From Metellina segmentata (Eukaryota > Arthropoda > Arachnida > Araneae > Tetragnathidae), in the NCBI GenBank assembly GCA_947359465.1, contig OX375878.1:82811627-82875626 (forward strand): DNA of 64,000 nucleotides, in the 5' to 3' direction. Positions 35,401-50,400 of this stretch are shown piece after piece. Under the pieces are notes generated by a model. The model was not told the origin of the DNA and searched no databases. It saw nothing but the letters and a program-made list of their open reading frames with translations. The position numbers and the translations under genes are program-made. Each line of letters starts with the position of its first letter. Position 1 is the first letter of the stretch.

Positions 35401-38400
35401 TGGTTTGCTCAAAATTGTACAGGGATCATGCTGAAGAAGATTGTTTTCCTATGTGGCTATTAGTTTAGGGTTTATTAAGTGTCAAAGTTGAAAGAGAGAA
35501 ATTTCTAATGCGAGTGAGCAAAAGAAGTACAAATTTTCAGTCTTCAGCCGTGAGTTTTTTATAGAGTACCTCTAAACATGAATTTTTGCAGCTCATCGAG
35601 TTCTTTTAGAAATTTCAATTTGGTTCCTGTTATTATTATATTATTTTTTAATTCGGGAAAAATTGAGACATTTTTATTATTTATTTTAAAACTGTAATAC
35701 CTATACCTTATTACTATTAGTTTTTAAACTTGAAAACATTACAGAAAATCTAAGAATATACTCTTATTTTTTAAATTGGTTAGTAAATAAATTCGATGCA
35801 ATCAAAAGTTGGTCATGCAAATTTCATATTTTTTAGATTGCGGAGCCGATTGCGTTCATACTTCTTCAAGGAAATAAAAGTTACATTTTCTGACTAACGG
35901 GTTTGCCAGATGTTCTTGAAACTCGCTGTGACGTAATGCTAGTTTTTTCGCTCGATTCTCAGACAGTTGGCCGATTAAGTACAGAATCAGAAAGTTACGA
36001 GATTAACATGGTTTATTCAATATTGTACAGGGAACAAGATGGAGATTAAGTATTAAAGGAAAAAAAAAGCAAAATCACTTGCAAAAGGAGTGTTGGTTTG
36101 CGAAGCACACCAAATCAGATTGTGTAGTAAACACCGGGGGTTAGCGAGCAGGGGGCGGAGCCCTCGCTGTGACGTCATGGACCAGAAAGTCAAATCAGGT
36201 GTATACGAATTATTACGATAGTTTTGCCGTCGCAGGAGATTGACTCTGCGAAAGGAGTGTTAGTTTGAGCCCCCCCCCCAGTATTAATAAAAAAATTTAA
36301 TTTTATATAGTTCTTAAATTATTAGGTTTTTACTTTTGCTTTGAATCTTAATATAATTGAAAAGCCAATTTAAAACTATCTAAGAAATTGTGGACATATT
36401 TCATATAAAATGTAAGCAATGGTTTTCTAATTGAATATGTACATTTTTAAAATCCTTACCAACAATACTTTGAAATACTGAAACAGTAATACATTTAATT
36501 ATAACAGTGAATATATTATTATAATTCAGACTATTAATCAGGAAACTTTTCTATTAAAAACTTCCTAGATGAACAAATTTTTATGCTGTGGTTTTCAGTT
36601 TGCGAATTTCAGGGTATGAAAATATAATGATTTTTATTAATTTGTTGCTTCTATATCTTTAAACTTGTTACATATGAGACATGGAAATCACAGTATTGTT
36701 TCTAGATAAAGTATTGACTTATGTTAAACATTAATATAAAAAAAGGATTTAGAAAATATAGCAGGACGAATTTTTTGAAAGATTGAAACAATAAAAGTTA
36801 TAACTGAGTCTTGTTACTTCTATTCTTTTATTTGAATTATATTTCCAGGGCTCCTAACAGGTTTAAAGGTCTAAAAAGGTGACAAAAGTGACTAATTTAA
36901 CCAAAAAGGTGACAAAAAGTGACTAATCAAGCAGAAAAAGGTGACAAAAAGTGACTAATCGAGCAAAAAAAAAGTGACAAATAACAATAATGCTAATTAT
37001 ATTCAAGTATAAAGATAGAAAATAAAAAGATCCTCCCCTAGCCTTTCTTTTTCTTTCTTTGGAAGGATATTTTCATTTTCTTTATTTAAAAAGTACATCA
37101 TTTTAAATAGATTAACACAAAAATAAAAAAATCGTAATGATGATTTTTTAATTTGTTCATTTTTGACACTGCTTCAAGAATTTCTTCCTTTTCTTTGAAA
37201 GATTATGTCTCATTTTTTTTGTTGTTGAAAAAGTCTGAAATTATTTTTGTATTTTTCTTCTCAATTGAAGAATGTGCATTTTTTAAAGTCTGTCTTTGCT
37301 GACCAGCATCATCTGAGACTTTTGCCGCTCCTTCAATCATTGCCTGAGCAAGTGCTGCTTCCTTAAAAACTTTTTTTTTCATCGCTTTCTTGAGCCTATC
37401 ATTGGCTTCCTTTAATAATTTTGAAGCACTGTCCAATATCCCATTCTCTTCCTTATGCAAGCATTTTAAGTTTTCGTTCGTCTTCTTCTATCACCTTTCT
37501 GTTTGTTCTTTGCCAGCTGCTTTAAATTTTTTTTTCTCTGCTCCCAGTCTATCTTTTTCTTTCCTGTCATTCTCAAATTTTTCTTGTGCCTCGTGTTTTA
37601 TATCTTACTAGGAGGGTCCGCCCCCTGCTCGCTTAAGCTCACCAACCCCCGGGGATTGCTACGCAATCCCATTACTTACGTTGGTTGCTTCGCAAACCAA
37701 CATTACTTTCGCAGAGTGCATCTCCTGGACAGCAAAACTATCTGAATAATTTGTATAATCCTGATTTGACTTTCTGGTTAATGACGTCACAGCGAGGGCT
37801 TCGCCCTTTGCTCACAGACCCCCCAGGGATTGCCACGTAATCCTGTTTGGGTAGCGAAGCAAACCAATACTTTTGCAAGTGATTTCACTCTTTTTTACTT
37901 TAACACTTAATGCACCCTAAACTAATAGCCGCATCAGTAAAAAACCTTCTGCATCTTGTTCCCTGTACAATTTTAAGTAATCTGTGTTAATCTCCTAACT
38001 TTACGTTCTGTACTTCGTACTTTCTCCGTAAACCTTCTGAGAACAAAGTGAAAAAGGCGAGCCCTTTTCCTCGCCAAATAAAAAGAAATCATTTTTATGG
38101 CAATTGTTGCTACAATAAATTTAATATCTGGCAAACCCGATAATCAAAAATACAACCCACAACTGCGTGCGGAACCTGCTATGCGAACTAAAAAATTCGA
38201 AATTTGTGTGACCAACTTTTGATTGCATCGAATTTATTTATGAACCAATTTTTAAAATAATTGTACCATAAGAAAGAGTGTAATGTAATGCATTCAGTGA
38301 TGTTCTCAAATTTAAAACTCAAATTTTCATGACAAACAAATTTTCAACTTTGTATCATGTTTGGCTTCTTTCGCTCTGCAATTCAATGTTTAAGCAACCT

Positions 38401-41400
38401 TTCAGCAGCTGGCTTTAGGCTTAGGCACCTGCTTGAACAATGGCTTGATGAAATGGTGAGTGGGAAGTTTCGTCTTCTTAAATTTATTTGTATGTTGATC
38501 AACGCTTGGGCCATTGATTAAAAAATCTGTGAATACCAAAAACTAGTTCAGACACATCTTCCCCTAACTCTTTTAGACCTTTAAGAAAAGCATTATGTAT
38601 TATCTGAATATTACATGTCTCAATGTTAATTAGTTCTTTTTTTTCAGGGAAGAAAGTAATGAGTCATTAATCTTTTTATAAACTGACCTTCACTAAAAAA
38701 CCCCTCAAGAATATGTAATAATCAACTTCGATGATAACAGAGAATGATTTTCCATTCGTTCGCAACGCTCCTTCAATATTTAACCCTCTAGATACAGAGA
38801 CGGCCGAAATTTTTGCAATCTCTGGTTATGGAGGGGTTTGGAATCTTTCAGATCTCAAGCTCCTGAAGAAACGGCTGAAGTCCATTAAGATTTCCATGCC
38901 CTCATTTCTGTGCCACAAAGAGAGTAGAGCGTGAATAGCCTCTGTTCCGTAGACAGGAATGTCAGGGTTCTCGATGGGGAGCTTCGAGCACTTAGAATGT
39001 GTAAGAGGTTGATGATCTATCCCTTAAAAACTTTGCAGAAGACACCTTCGAGTGTAAATTATCATACATATTGAAGATTCCACCATCATTTCAGTGTTTA
39101 CCCTGACGTATATATACCTTCTAGACATAATCAGACCCACAATAGAAACTGCAACATGTGATGACAAAGGTACTAAACGTATTACCTCTCCTCCTGGGTT
39201 AACGTTGAGTTAATATCAGCTTGATCCGTCCGGTCTCTTGGAATCTCCATTCTCGTCTTATTCCTGAATCCGAAAATAAAACGGGTCTGCTGAGACCCCC
39301 TCAGATCTGTGTATGGAGGATGTTATCCCCCCCTTTTAAGTGACCACTGGCATGGATCACCATTTACGAGCTGTCAGCGTCTGACCTCCTAAAGGGTTAC
39401 TCCTATTGTTCAACCCTGTGGACCAGTGATATCTATCTTATGCCAAATGATACGCCACACAATATTATGAAAAGAAAACGTTAGTCGTAAATGCCACTCA
39501 AGTTAGGTAATTAGGTAAGAGGGGTCGGACATACAGATGGCCCTGCTTCCCTTAAACTTCGACGCTTCGTTTTACTGATAGCCTTTTCCTGTGGGAAAAT
39601 TTTCAGAACTTGCAGCTAATACACCGCGGGCAATGTGAAGCATCCTTTTACAATTGAAATGGTACGCCTTTGAATCCATTCTTGCAGTGGAACGTAGCGC
39701 ATTTCAAAATTAAATTCGTACAAACCCTGTTTTTTTTTAGAGAAAATGAATTTTTTTTTTGCTGTGTATCAAACATTTTTTTCTTTTCTAAATAAAATTT
39801 AAGAACTTAAAACCCCTGAAAAGGTGACAAATTGTCAAAAAGGTGACAAAAAGTGACGTGTTAGGAGCCCTGTATTTCACGATTCAAATTCATAATATTA
39901 ATACACTTCAATTAAGAAATAAAAATAATTCAAAGTTTGATTTAAGCCATGTTTAAAAAAAATAAAATCACTGAATTTAAATCACATTGATTTAAACTGC
40001 CACACTCAGCTGAATTTACAAGTTTTCTTTTGAAATTGGATTCTGAAACCTTTATCCAAAATTTTATGAGAATTAAATGGTACCTACATGCAGTAAAAAC
40101 ACACCACCCAAGAAGCTAAGCCCTTGGCAATATCCAACTTCTTCATCAACAACAGAATATGCTTTCAAAAGACTAAACAATGATAGCTGTCCAGGTCCCA
40201 ACACTTGCTTGAAATATGGATGCCCAGGGTACGTGCGGCCTAAAGAAAGATATCGTTCATATTTCATTCTTTCACTTATAATTAGTCATACATTGAAATT
40301 AACATCAGTCACAAAATATAAAATGCAACTTATTTCAGAACTATGAATTATATATTTATGATAAAATAATTTGAATTGGTCAGGGCATTCACTTTAGAAA
40401 GGTTACAAAAGTTCTGAGTTTTATTTCATAAAACAAGATAAATTTATAAAATTTAAATATTAATATTTCAGATGAAGCATAAATAAATGCATTGTTTAAC
40501 TCGTTAGTTAGTTATAGGGTAAATTCTATGTCAATTCAAGAAAATTTTAGAGGTACAAAATCAAATAAATTGCATAAGGACACGTCTTAACATCAAATTT
40601 TGCACAAATAACAAAATTTCAAATGGAAACACCATCTTTTGATGCCATAATCAGATTATGCATCGTTAAATTAGTCTAAATATGGAATTTTATGACTTAA
40701 CCATCTTTATAACCAGAGATATTCAATAATAAAGTTGGTAACAATTTCAGAGATCATCTCCACATAGAAAGTTGCTATTCAGAGTGAGATTAATGGTTGT
40801 TATCACTACCCGAATTTCAAATTTGAACACTATTTCAAACGTATTCTTCATCGATCCTAGAATTATATTTTTTTTGCAAGTGAAATTATTGAAAATTACA
40901 TTGCATTAACTATACAAGTGCAAATGATCCACGAATTATCAACCAAGGTTACTCAGACGTTTTTTAAACTTTTTGTTGCCTCCTAAAATCGCAATGAGGA
41001 AAATTTAATGTAGCACAAAATCTAATTATTGGAATGAGCTGAAATTTTGTATGGCCGTATTAGAAGTCATTCTGAATTGATTCCCATCAAAATATAATAA
41101 GGTTATATTACAATTTATAATTTTTTCAAACATTGATTCAATATTATTATAGTACAGTAAAAACTATTTTTTAAATAAAATATTAGGTGTATTTTGTTTG
41201 GGTTGTTTAATAGTAACATGGTACAAAATATCAGTGCTTTAGAAATATTATTTAGGAAGATGCCATGAAAGTCTAAGAAACTGATTTAACATTAGGAACT
41301 CCAATCTTTTTGTCCTCACAACATTAAAACGGCAAGACCAAATGACATTAAATTTGGTATCTTAAGTTAAATTATGATATAAGCTCGAAATTGTGTCGAA

Positions 41401-44400
41401 ATAGGAGCTTCTCATTGGAAATTATGAAGTTGGTGTTCCATTTAATATGAAGATGGCCCCTTAAGCAAATTTTATGCATTAAAATTTATAGAAGACGTTA
41501 GTTCCTGTCAAACGTCATCTCTGAATTTTCTCTGCTGTTAAGATTGCTCGATTGAAAAGGGTTTTTTTTATGCGACTATACATAGATGTTAACCTAAACC
41601 ATGAATGGTAAGAAAGCATGACAAAAATATCATATTCTACCACCAAATGAAAACTAAGAGTACCAAAATGTTACAAACCAATATCAATTAAAATAGCGTG
41701 TTGATAAGGTGTAAGCTTTCGAAGTAGTTCAACGTATGGTGTGTTATCTACAGCAGCACATTTTCTACTGGTGCAATATTTGTTTATCAAGAAAAGCCAT
41801 GTTTCTCCACGTTTCTGACGTGGAACTCCTGAAAAATAATACAGTATAAAATCAGTAACAGAAAGCATTTTCACGTTAAATATATATATTTTGAAATTTG
41901 ATAGAAAAAAAAACACACTACTGTGGATGTAAAACTTGAGTAAGGGAAAGAAAGTACCATATCTAACAGCTGCGTCCAGGTCATTATAGTCTGGATTAGA
42001 GTTGAACATTGCTTCCAACTTCTGGAGGGCATCATTTGGACAGGGACATATGACATCATATTCTAATTTTATGTGCTTTTCTAACATTTTATCTTGTTTC
42101 ACTAAAACCAAAAATAAAACCGAAATATTACCATATTAGCAGGTGAATTTAAAAACAAAAATTATTCTAAACTTTTGGAAATTTCCACAAAAATAAATTA
42201 CTACAAAGAAAGTGTTGGTAGAATAACACTTTCAAAAGTTTAACATTCAAATACTTACCAAGATATCAAAAATCTTTTTTAAATGTAAGTTTTAAGTAAA
42301 ATATTAAAGCTAAGCCTAATACATAACTAGAGAAATATTAGAAACATATTCAGTAGAGTTTAATTCTAAATTGCCAAATTTCATAGAAGTGAATATACAC
42401 ATAAAAAAATCAAGAGGAAAAGGCAAGGGGATTCTTATTATATTTAGTACAATTCCTTGTACAATAAGTAAGGAAATCCAGTGCACTAGAATATTTTTCA
42501 AGTTAAAACTTTCTTGGATTCCTTGGCTTGAAAAATGAGGGTATTTTCCAAGAATGAATAAAGAGAAAAAACTTGTTCTGAAGGAAAAAGGTCTTATTTT
42601 TGCAAACCATTTATTTTTTTAAAAATGGACTTGACAAAGATTAGCAAGTAATAGTAGTAGAGATATTCACTAATGTACTGAAGCATTTGAAAGGTACTTC
42701 TTGAATATTGAAGTATTAGGATGGATTCATTATGACTAACAAAACTAGTCAAATTGTATTTTAGCAGTAAAATAATATAAAATAAACTGGGTTGTGTCTA
42801 GTTTCTTTAAATAAAAATTAAGCAGCATTTTAAGACATTAGTTTTTATCTTACTGATTTATTCAATCAAGAATATCCGTTTTTTTACTGCATGCATTTTC
42901 AAACATATCACTTATTTATACTGCCTATGTTTTTTTTAATTTTTAACAATTTTTAGACTTTTCTATATTGATCAGATAAATTCGTTTCCATCCAAGCATT
43001 CTCTTTAAATGTGAACAGGAAGTTAGTTTCTCAGTGTCCATAACAGGGTGATCAAACAGCCTATTACAAATAGCACACTAAAGATAAATAATCTATTATT
43101 TCACAACGTACATGGCACAACATTACTTGTATATTGGGGAATGGCAACAGATAGAAACAATATAAAATCAACAAGATTAATTCAAAAAGTTTCAAAATGC
43201 TTAATTTGAGCAAGGAGATGATAGAAAGAGGCAGATGATAGAAATTAGGCAGAAACGAAAATATAAGCAAACCCAAAACTAGGTTTAAAGGTAAAAAAAT
43301 ATCAAATCTGAAGTAGAAGTTCAGAAGCTAATTAAAGTAACAGGACTTAGGTTTTAACTTTTTACCATGTACTTTATTGAAAACAATCACTAGCATGTTA
43401 GAAAAATTTAAACAAAATGCTTTTATATTCTTAACTTATTTCGTTTGGACATATGAAGTGTGAGTAATGACTTTGTTATCTATAGATATTAGCAATTAAT
43501 ACACTTTAGTGCAGATGTTAAGCTGGTCAACTAGTACTGAAATATTAACAAATAATTCTAACATATTTTTATCCTTTTTTTGCCACATGAGCCGTATGGC
43601 AAAAAAAAAAAAAAAAAAAAAAAAAAGATAAAAAAGTTATTAAATAAATCTGTTATCATTTCTGTTGCTGGGATTAAAACATGCAATCAGAATTTTTGTA
43701 TCCTTAAAGGGTTTTTTAGAAAAAATTTAAATTCATTAAGAGGCATTTACTTACATTATTTACGAAAACAAGGTGATAAAAAAATTCTGAGCGCATATTT
43801 GAAATCAACATGCACATTTATATATAGACAACACATTATGTATTCCTTAACAAAACCTTTCTTGATCAGAGTAACTATCATGTTTTTTCAAAAGATTAAC
43901 TTTGAACCAGCTTAATACCTCAAAAATCAAGCAAAATGTTCTAATATAAATAATTTTACTTTTCAACTTTTTCTGTTCTCGCTCTAGGCGTATGAGAATA
44001 ATTTGTTCCATAATAGCCTTCTTCCACAATGCTTTAAGATGTGAAGATGAATGTTTAGGAGGTTCAATTCTTTTTTCTTCTGCAATTTCCCCTACAAAGA
44101 AAAATTAAAACATTTTATAAACACATCAGTATTTGGCAGATTGCTTACAGAATGTCAAGTGATTCAAGTCAAATTTGAAGATTTTGAGAAATAATTTTTA
44201 TATTGAAGAATTGGAATTTCTTAGCTAAAACCAACTCAGTTTGAGACAAATCTCACCATTTGCTTTCAATAGTACAGATCTACCACTAGTCTAATTGGAT
44301 GAATAAATTTAATGCTCACATGTGAAATATTTCATGAATAAAGTAGCTTAAAAGTGATTACAAATTGTGATGTTTAACAACTTATCATTAAGCAAAATAA

Positions 44401-47400
44401 AGGCTTAAGAAGATATTTACTAGAAAGATAGAACTCTATAAAATGGATAAAAATGATTTAATTTTAAAGGCTTTTAGATAGAAAAACATTTCTAGTCCAG
44501 AACAGAACAAATAGCAAATGTATTTGAATTCAATTTAAAAGTTAAAATAAATTGATATTCAACAATTCATATTCAATAACATATAGGAGTTACAGATTAT
44601 ATTAAATAGCATGACAATTCATTTCTAGTCAATCATCCAGAGAGACGATACATTTATTTAAAGAATTATACAGTCAAATTACAATAATCAATTCAAAACA
44701 GAAAACTTATTTTACCAAATATTATGTCTTTTGCAAAAGGCCTCTGAACACGATTAAAAAGCATTTTTCTCCAGGATCCTTTAGAGCCATGTTGTTCTTT
44801 AATTTCTTTCAATGGAAAATTGCCCTTTTTGGAGCCAACCCTTAAGAAGCTGAAAAACAGTCAGTTATGTAAAGTTAATTGCAAAACAATAAATAATTGC
44901 AATCAGAAGGATTGATCACAATTGATATGAAATCAAATTTAACTTGCATGCTTTAGAAGAAAATGGTGAATAAAAAGAGGGATCTAATCAGGCAAACAAA
45001 AAATTTTAAAAAGCAAACCAAAGTATATAGTCCGACTCTGGTGAGTGGGTAGTTGTGCTTCTCAATGAGTCTACTCTTTAAATTTGGGGCCAGGTAAAAC
45101 ATAAATAAATTCCAACACTTGCATATTTAAAGCGGATTCTGGCTCCAAATTTATTGTTTGTTGGTGTAAGTGGTAGCTTATGATTCCAAGTCGTGAAACA
45201 AATAATCACATATGGGCATGATTTTGTAAATGGTTTTCCCCTTTCCTCAGTTGATCTTACCACTTTTCTTGATATTGACCCCACCCCCCTCGAGATCATT
45301 TGCCTTTTCACCAGAGCAGCACTACACCTGTTGACATTTTTCATGAGACTATTTACAACACAATGGATGCATATAAAAACATAAATTTGTTAAAAGAAAG
45401 ATACAAATTAAGCTAAGTCAATTAGACTTGTAAATTTAGCAAACTAAATGGAGGCATCAATGAGAACAACTTAAGGGGGTTGATTCAAATCAACATTCCA
45501 TGCTGATGAGAGTTGCTGCAAAAAACTTACATGTTTCTCAAAGGTGAAGCCTTCAGCGAGGATCTAGGTATTTCGTTAATTTTTATTTCAGATCCAGTAA
45601 TATTATCTTTACTCTTAGATGGCATCTGATGCTCTCCTTGGTGAAGATCCCATATAACAGCTGCTGTGTCACTAAGAGATCGTTCAGTGGCATTTCGAAG
45701 TGAAGCAGAATCCTTCCGCTTCCACTCTGCTGGCTGTATGCTTACCAGGGGCGATTCTCTAGTGGGAGGCGTCGCTTGTTTTACTGCTTCCTTCTTAGTA
45801 ATACTATTCTCGTCAACAGACGGAATTTTGGATGCAATGCTTGTCAGCTTAGACTTTGGCTGTTCTTTGGGTTGCTGCTGAGACCCTTTTTTGTCCCCAG
45901 AATGTTTGAAGTCAGTACGAGCACCAACAGGTAATGAGTAAGCTTTAGTGAGTGGAGCATCCTTAGGTAAAGAAGGAAAAGGAAAGAGAATAAATCAGAT
46001 TGAGGATAGGAAAGTCAGAAAAGAAAATAAGTGAAGAGTTAAAAGGTAAAGATTTTTTTAAAAATATAGTAAAGATGAAACCACTGAAACCAACAGAAGA
46101 GTATAAGTACAAGTAGCTAAATTCAAAATCTCAATAGAAAAGTTCTTTTGAATTTACACCAAATTAAACCTAACTGTCAAAATCTATAGTAGCACCCAAT
46201 TAATTTTAGAGCTAGACTTTTTGATACAGGAATAAGACATTGTGAATTAATAAAAAAATAAATATTTAAAATGGTTTAATTTAAATCAAAGTTGACTTAT
46301 TTTATAAGATTATTATCATCTGACACAAGGTTATTAGAAGACAAATTGATATGAAAAGTTCAATTGTAAAATTATTATTAAACAAACCATATTAAGTCTT
46401 AGCTCCCATAATCCATATAAACCAATTATATAAAATACTTTCAAGTCGTTATCATTCCATCTGTAAATCACTTAAACTAAAGCTCTTCACATGCAAATGT
46501 CTATAATAGCAAGTAAAATTAAAAAAAAAAAGAGTTTATCTAATTTAATGTTAAAAATTCTCAGTCTTTAGATTTTGTTTTGATTTGAAATATTCAAATT
46601 GTATACTATTAAGAATTCTTATAAACCTGTACCTGTCTTTAGAAGCTCTTGAAATTCTCCTGTGTGAAATTCTTGTCATGGAAAAACAATGATTACAAGA
46701 CAATACTGGATGTTGAGATTGCATAAAGTCACACACTTAGTAATTATACAAGTGAATACAGGAATGTATTACCATGTATTTTAATATTAAAGTATATATT
46801 TGAAGGTTATAAGGGATCAGAAAAATAGCAATACTTTAGGATTGAGTTTTGTAAGCCACGGAAAAGCCAAGCTCAATAACAGTAATTAAAAATTCGTTTA
46901 ACTTAGTATAAATTTTAGAAAATTTTAAGTATGAGGAAATAAACTAATGTTCTTTGGTTGGCCAGTCTGGATGCCTTCTAAATGTAAAAAAAAAAAAAAA
47001 ACAGACAGAAATAGCACTTTTTTAATGAGTACTAAGCACACCACTTTAGAATTTAAAATACAAATATTTGTAATAACATAGATGGCAGTCAGACAATCAA
47101 GCTTAAACAGATTCTTGCAAGTTTAAAGAAAATTACTTACTTTGAAAGTGGAGTCAAATGTAGATGGAAATGTCTTTTTTGCCATTGATGTCAAATTACT
47201 CAAAGGTGACATCGCTCTTTTCTGTACGGAATAAAAGCAAAATGTTTTTATTTAGTTTGAATAGTTAAAATTTATATTACTTCTTTGATTTACTAAGGTA
47301 AGCTCATGAATCCTGTTTAATGCATTGAAGAATGGTAAAAACTAGATTATTAAAATTCTAGTTAGTTTTGCTCACATTATGCCTAACAGTCTTTCATGAC

Positions 47401-50400
47401 AATATTTACAGACTAGTTGAAGGAGTAGAAGCATGCAAATTCAAATATTTTATTGATATTCAATTGTTTAGATGTTTTACTATTTTACTTCTTGAGAAAC
47501 AGATGTAGACTTTTTACATGTTCTGCTTTTTAATGGACAAATAACCAATATGCTATCAATTTATGTAAAATCTATTAAATAAAAAATAATATTTGAAAGT
47601 GAAACAAGATTAAATAACTCATATTAAGAACTACACAGCAGAATGAATAGAAAAAAATCACTAATCCTTATTTGCCTACCATTTTGTGTGTGAAGCAAGA
47701 ATAATACTGTGCATATATTTTCAGTCCATTCATCAGAACAGAGGTCAGCAAATTTTTTTATGGATTGGGCCAGATCATAAAAATTTTAGGTTAAACGTGA
47801 TTGTGGGCAGTTCACGGTACACCAAAATCATATTGGTCTCTTTTTGCCATATTGAATAGTTGCTTGTACTCAACTTTTCTATTGGTAAATCCTTTCGAAA
47901 AAATTATATTCTAGAATCTAATTGCATGGTCACTTAAGCACTTGCGCCAAGTTCCGAATCGATGATCAATGGTATCAATGGCTCGAAATAAATCGGTAGC
48001 GACTGGAGGTACCTCAGGTATATCTGTAAATTGGTTATGGCCCATCACCACTGTTGGGATTACAATAAAAATAAAAGACAGATCAAGCATTTGATAAAAT
48101 TAATCCACATTTATTTATGAAAAGTGAATAGATTACATGAAATTCATAAAAGTTTACAAAGAGGTGTACCTCACATGGCCCGTAGGCTTTAGAAAAAGAG
48201 GATTAAATACTCACACTGTCATTCTATATATATACATGCTAGTCACTATGTGGCTAGCCCGGCGTTGCCCGTGGTGTATGGAATTAATCTGGTGTAAAAT
48301 TTTCTGCAGATTTCAAATCCGTTGAAGATATATTTAATTTAAAAATTATTTATTTAAAGAAAATCATATTTTCAGGTATCAATCTAAACAGAAATTTTCC
48401 GCAGATTTCAAATCTGTTGAAACTTTTACTCTATATTTAACGGTCAAGGAGATAGAAAAAAGAACTGTGACTATAGTTATAAGATTTATCCTCTGGCTGG
48501 GAAAACATTCCTCCGCGCAAAATCAAAGTGGAAACGAAAAAAATAACTTTCTGAGCGTTCTCCGGGGCGATGAAAAAAACTTGGCATAATTCCAAGGCTG
48601 ACTGCAAGTTCACGTGGGTAGAAAAGTCAAGATACAGGCTATTCTTCTTTCGTCTGGACAAAACGCGTTTGAAGAACCAGGTAGAGAATAAAACTATTAA
48701 ATTCATTTAAAAATCTTCTAGATTGAATTTTAAAAATTGAAAAAAATGTGGACTACATATGTACTAAATCTCATTGCTGTAAGTGCCATAGAATCGTCAG
48801 GATTTTGCGCCCGAGAAAAAAAACCAGACAAACACTTCCTTTTGTAATATTAGAGATTTATTTCAAATAGGGATAAATGACGTAGTAACCAATTATAGAC
48901 TGAAGTGGGCGGGACAAAACGTGATACAATTAATTTACATATTAGTTCTTGTTTCTAAACATCCTAAATATTCTCTAACAGGAACCATGCCAAGTTACGA
49001 CGTCACATTTTGAGAGAGAAAACAATTTTTTTCTTCTTAACAGATTTCCGATTCTATCGTGTTTGAATTTATGTTATTGATTAACACAACTTTCTTGCTA
49101 GCGATCACAAGCAAGGACTATTTGAGGTTTTCTATCTTTGAAATCGTTAAAGAGAGTGAAAATTCCAACTGATTTAAAATTTGAGGAAAGTTTTACACCA
49201 ATCGATACCTTAAATGTGATTTTCTTTAAATAAATAATTTTTCAATTGTAACCCATGTCATGTCGAGTGGACTTTTTAATGTTTTCATTATCAGTAGGGA
49301 CATGAAAAGAACTGTCACGGCGATGCCGTGCTAGCCTGCTTGTCAATGGTAAAAAATGTAAAATTATCAAATTTTTTTTTACTGTACCTCTTTGTGATCT
49401 TTAGATACAGAATGGGTATGTTTCATCTGTTTTTGTTCACATAAAGCTCGTAATAACGTCATAAATACAATATTTTGCTCTCCAAGGCTTCTTACAATTA
49501 TGTCCTAAAATAAATAAGTTTAAAAATAATTACTATACTTAACAATTAAATTAAAACATCAATAAGCTACCAAAAATTACATATAGTGAACTGTGAATTG
49601 ATGAACAGTGGTATTTGATAACCTATCTGAATACCCATTTAAGAGCCTGGTGCAGCTTGTCCACTGTTGGATTTTGTTGTAAAACCCTAATTACCAACTA
49701 ATCTAAATGATAATTTTCTGTGACCTCGAAGATAAGGTTTATAAAATAATAACATAAAATACCTATTCCATGAGAAAAATTTTAATGTGGGCACATTAAG
49801 AGATACTTTAAAAACCATGCGTGGTAGGCATTATAATGTTGGTAAATAGCCCTTTGGACATGGGACAAAAAAGGCAAAACAAGTAGTGCAATCCTCTGAA
49901 TGTTTACTGTGCTGTCAAACTACCATACAATTGCTACAGAGGATAGGCTGTTGCAAGTTATCGTTCCCCACACCATTACATTAGGAGTTACTTGTTTGTG
50001 CTCGATAGTAAGTAAATATAGAATAATAGAGAGTAATAAAAGAATAATAGAGTTGGCCGGGGCTCCACCACACTAATCCATCAATCATCTGCTGCATACC
50101 AGAAGCACAAACTAAATTGTAACACTGTCATTTCAGACTCTTGAGAACTATGTCATTCAAGACACAATCGAGGATGTTCAGTAGCCATTCTCAGTTTACT
50201 GTTGAACAGCACACTGCTCTAACATCTACAGCTGTATTTATGTCCAAGTTAAGCCAATTAACAGTTAACCAAGATCCACTGATTATCACAGAAATCGTAT
50301 TGAAACCTGATCCTATGTTTAAACCACTGATTAGGTGCAAAATTTTGATCCCCCTAAATCTGAGGTTTAACGCATGCAGCAAAATAAAATGGGTGACACT

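Larger units (their letters stand above)
36846..39872 (-). mobile_element. hAT-type element, about 3 kb, with nested R1 (intron 15)
   Basis: Ends CAGGGCTCCTAACAGG (36846) and, inverted, CAGGGCTCCTAACACG (39872). The flanks TATATTTC and TATTTC suggest an 8-bp duplication that lost a TA on one side. Subterminal direct repeats of AAAGGTGACAAAAAGTGAC occur about four times at the left end (36878-36985) and twice at the right (39820-39857). A minus-strand coiled-coil frame is at 37203-37610. An R1 repeat is inserted at 37605-38070. Confidence 0.85.

Noticed and set aside
38731..39250. Further hAT coding sequence on the minus strand
   Set aside because: Some protein-like words appear ([18 protein letters not shown]), but there is no family-specific motif and many stops; left as part of the hAT element.
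43580..43915. 111-codon ORF starting with a lysine run
   Set aside because: The lysines come from an A-run; the rest is intron sequence with no signature.
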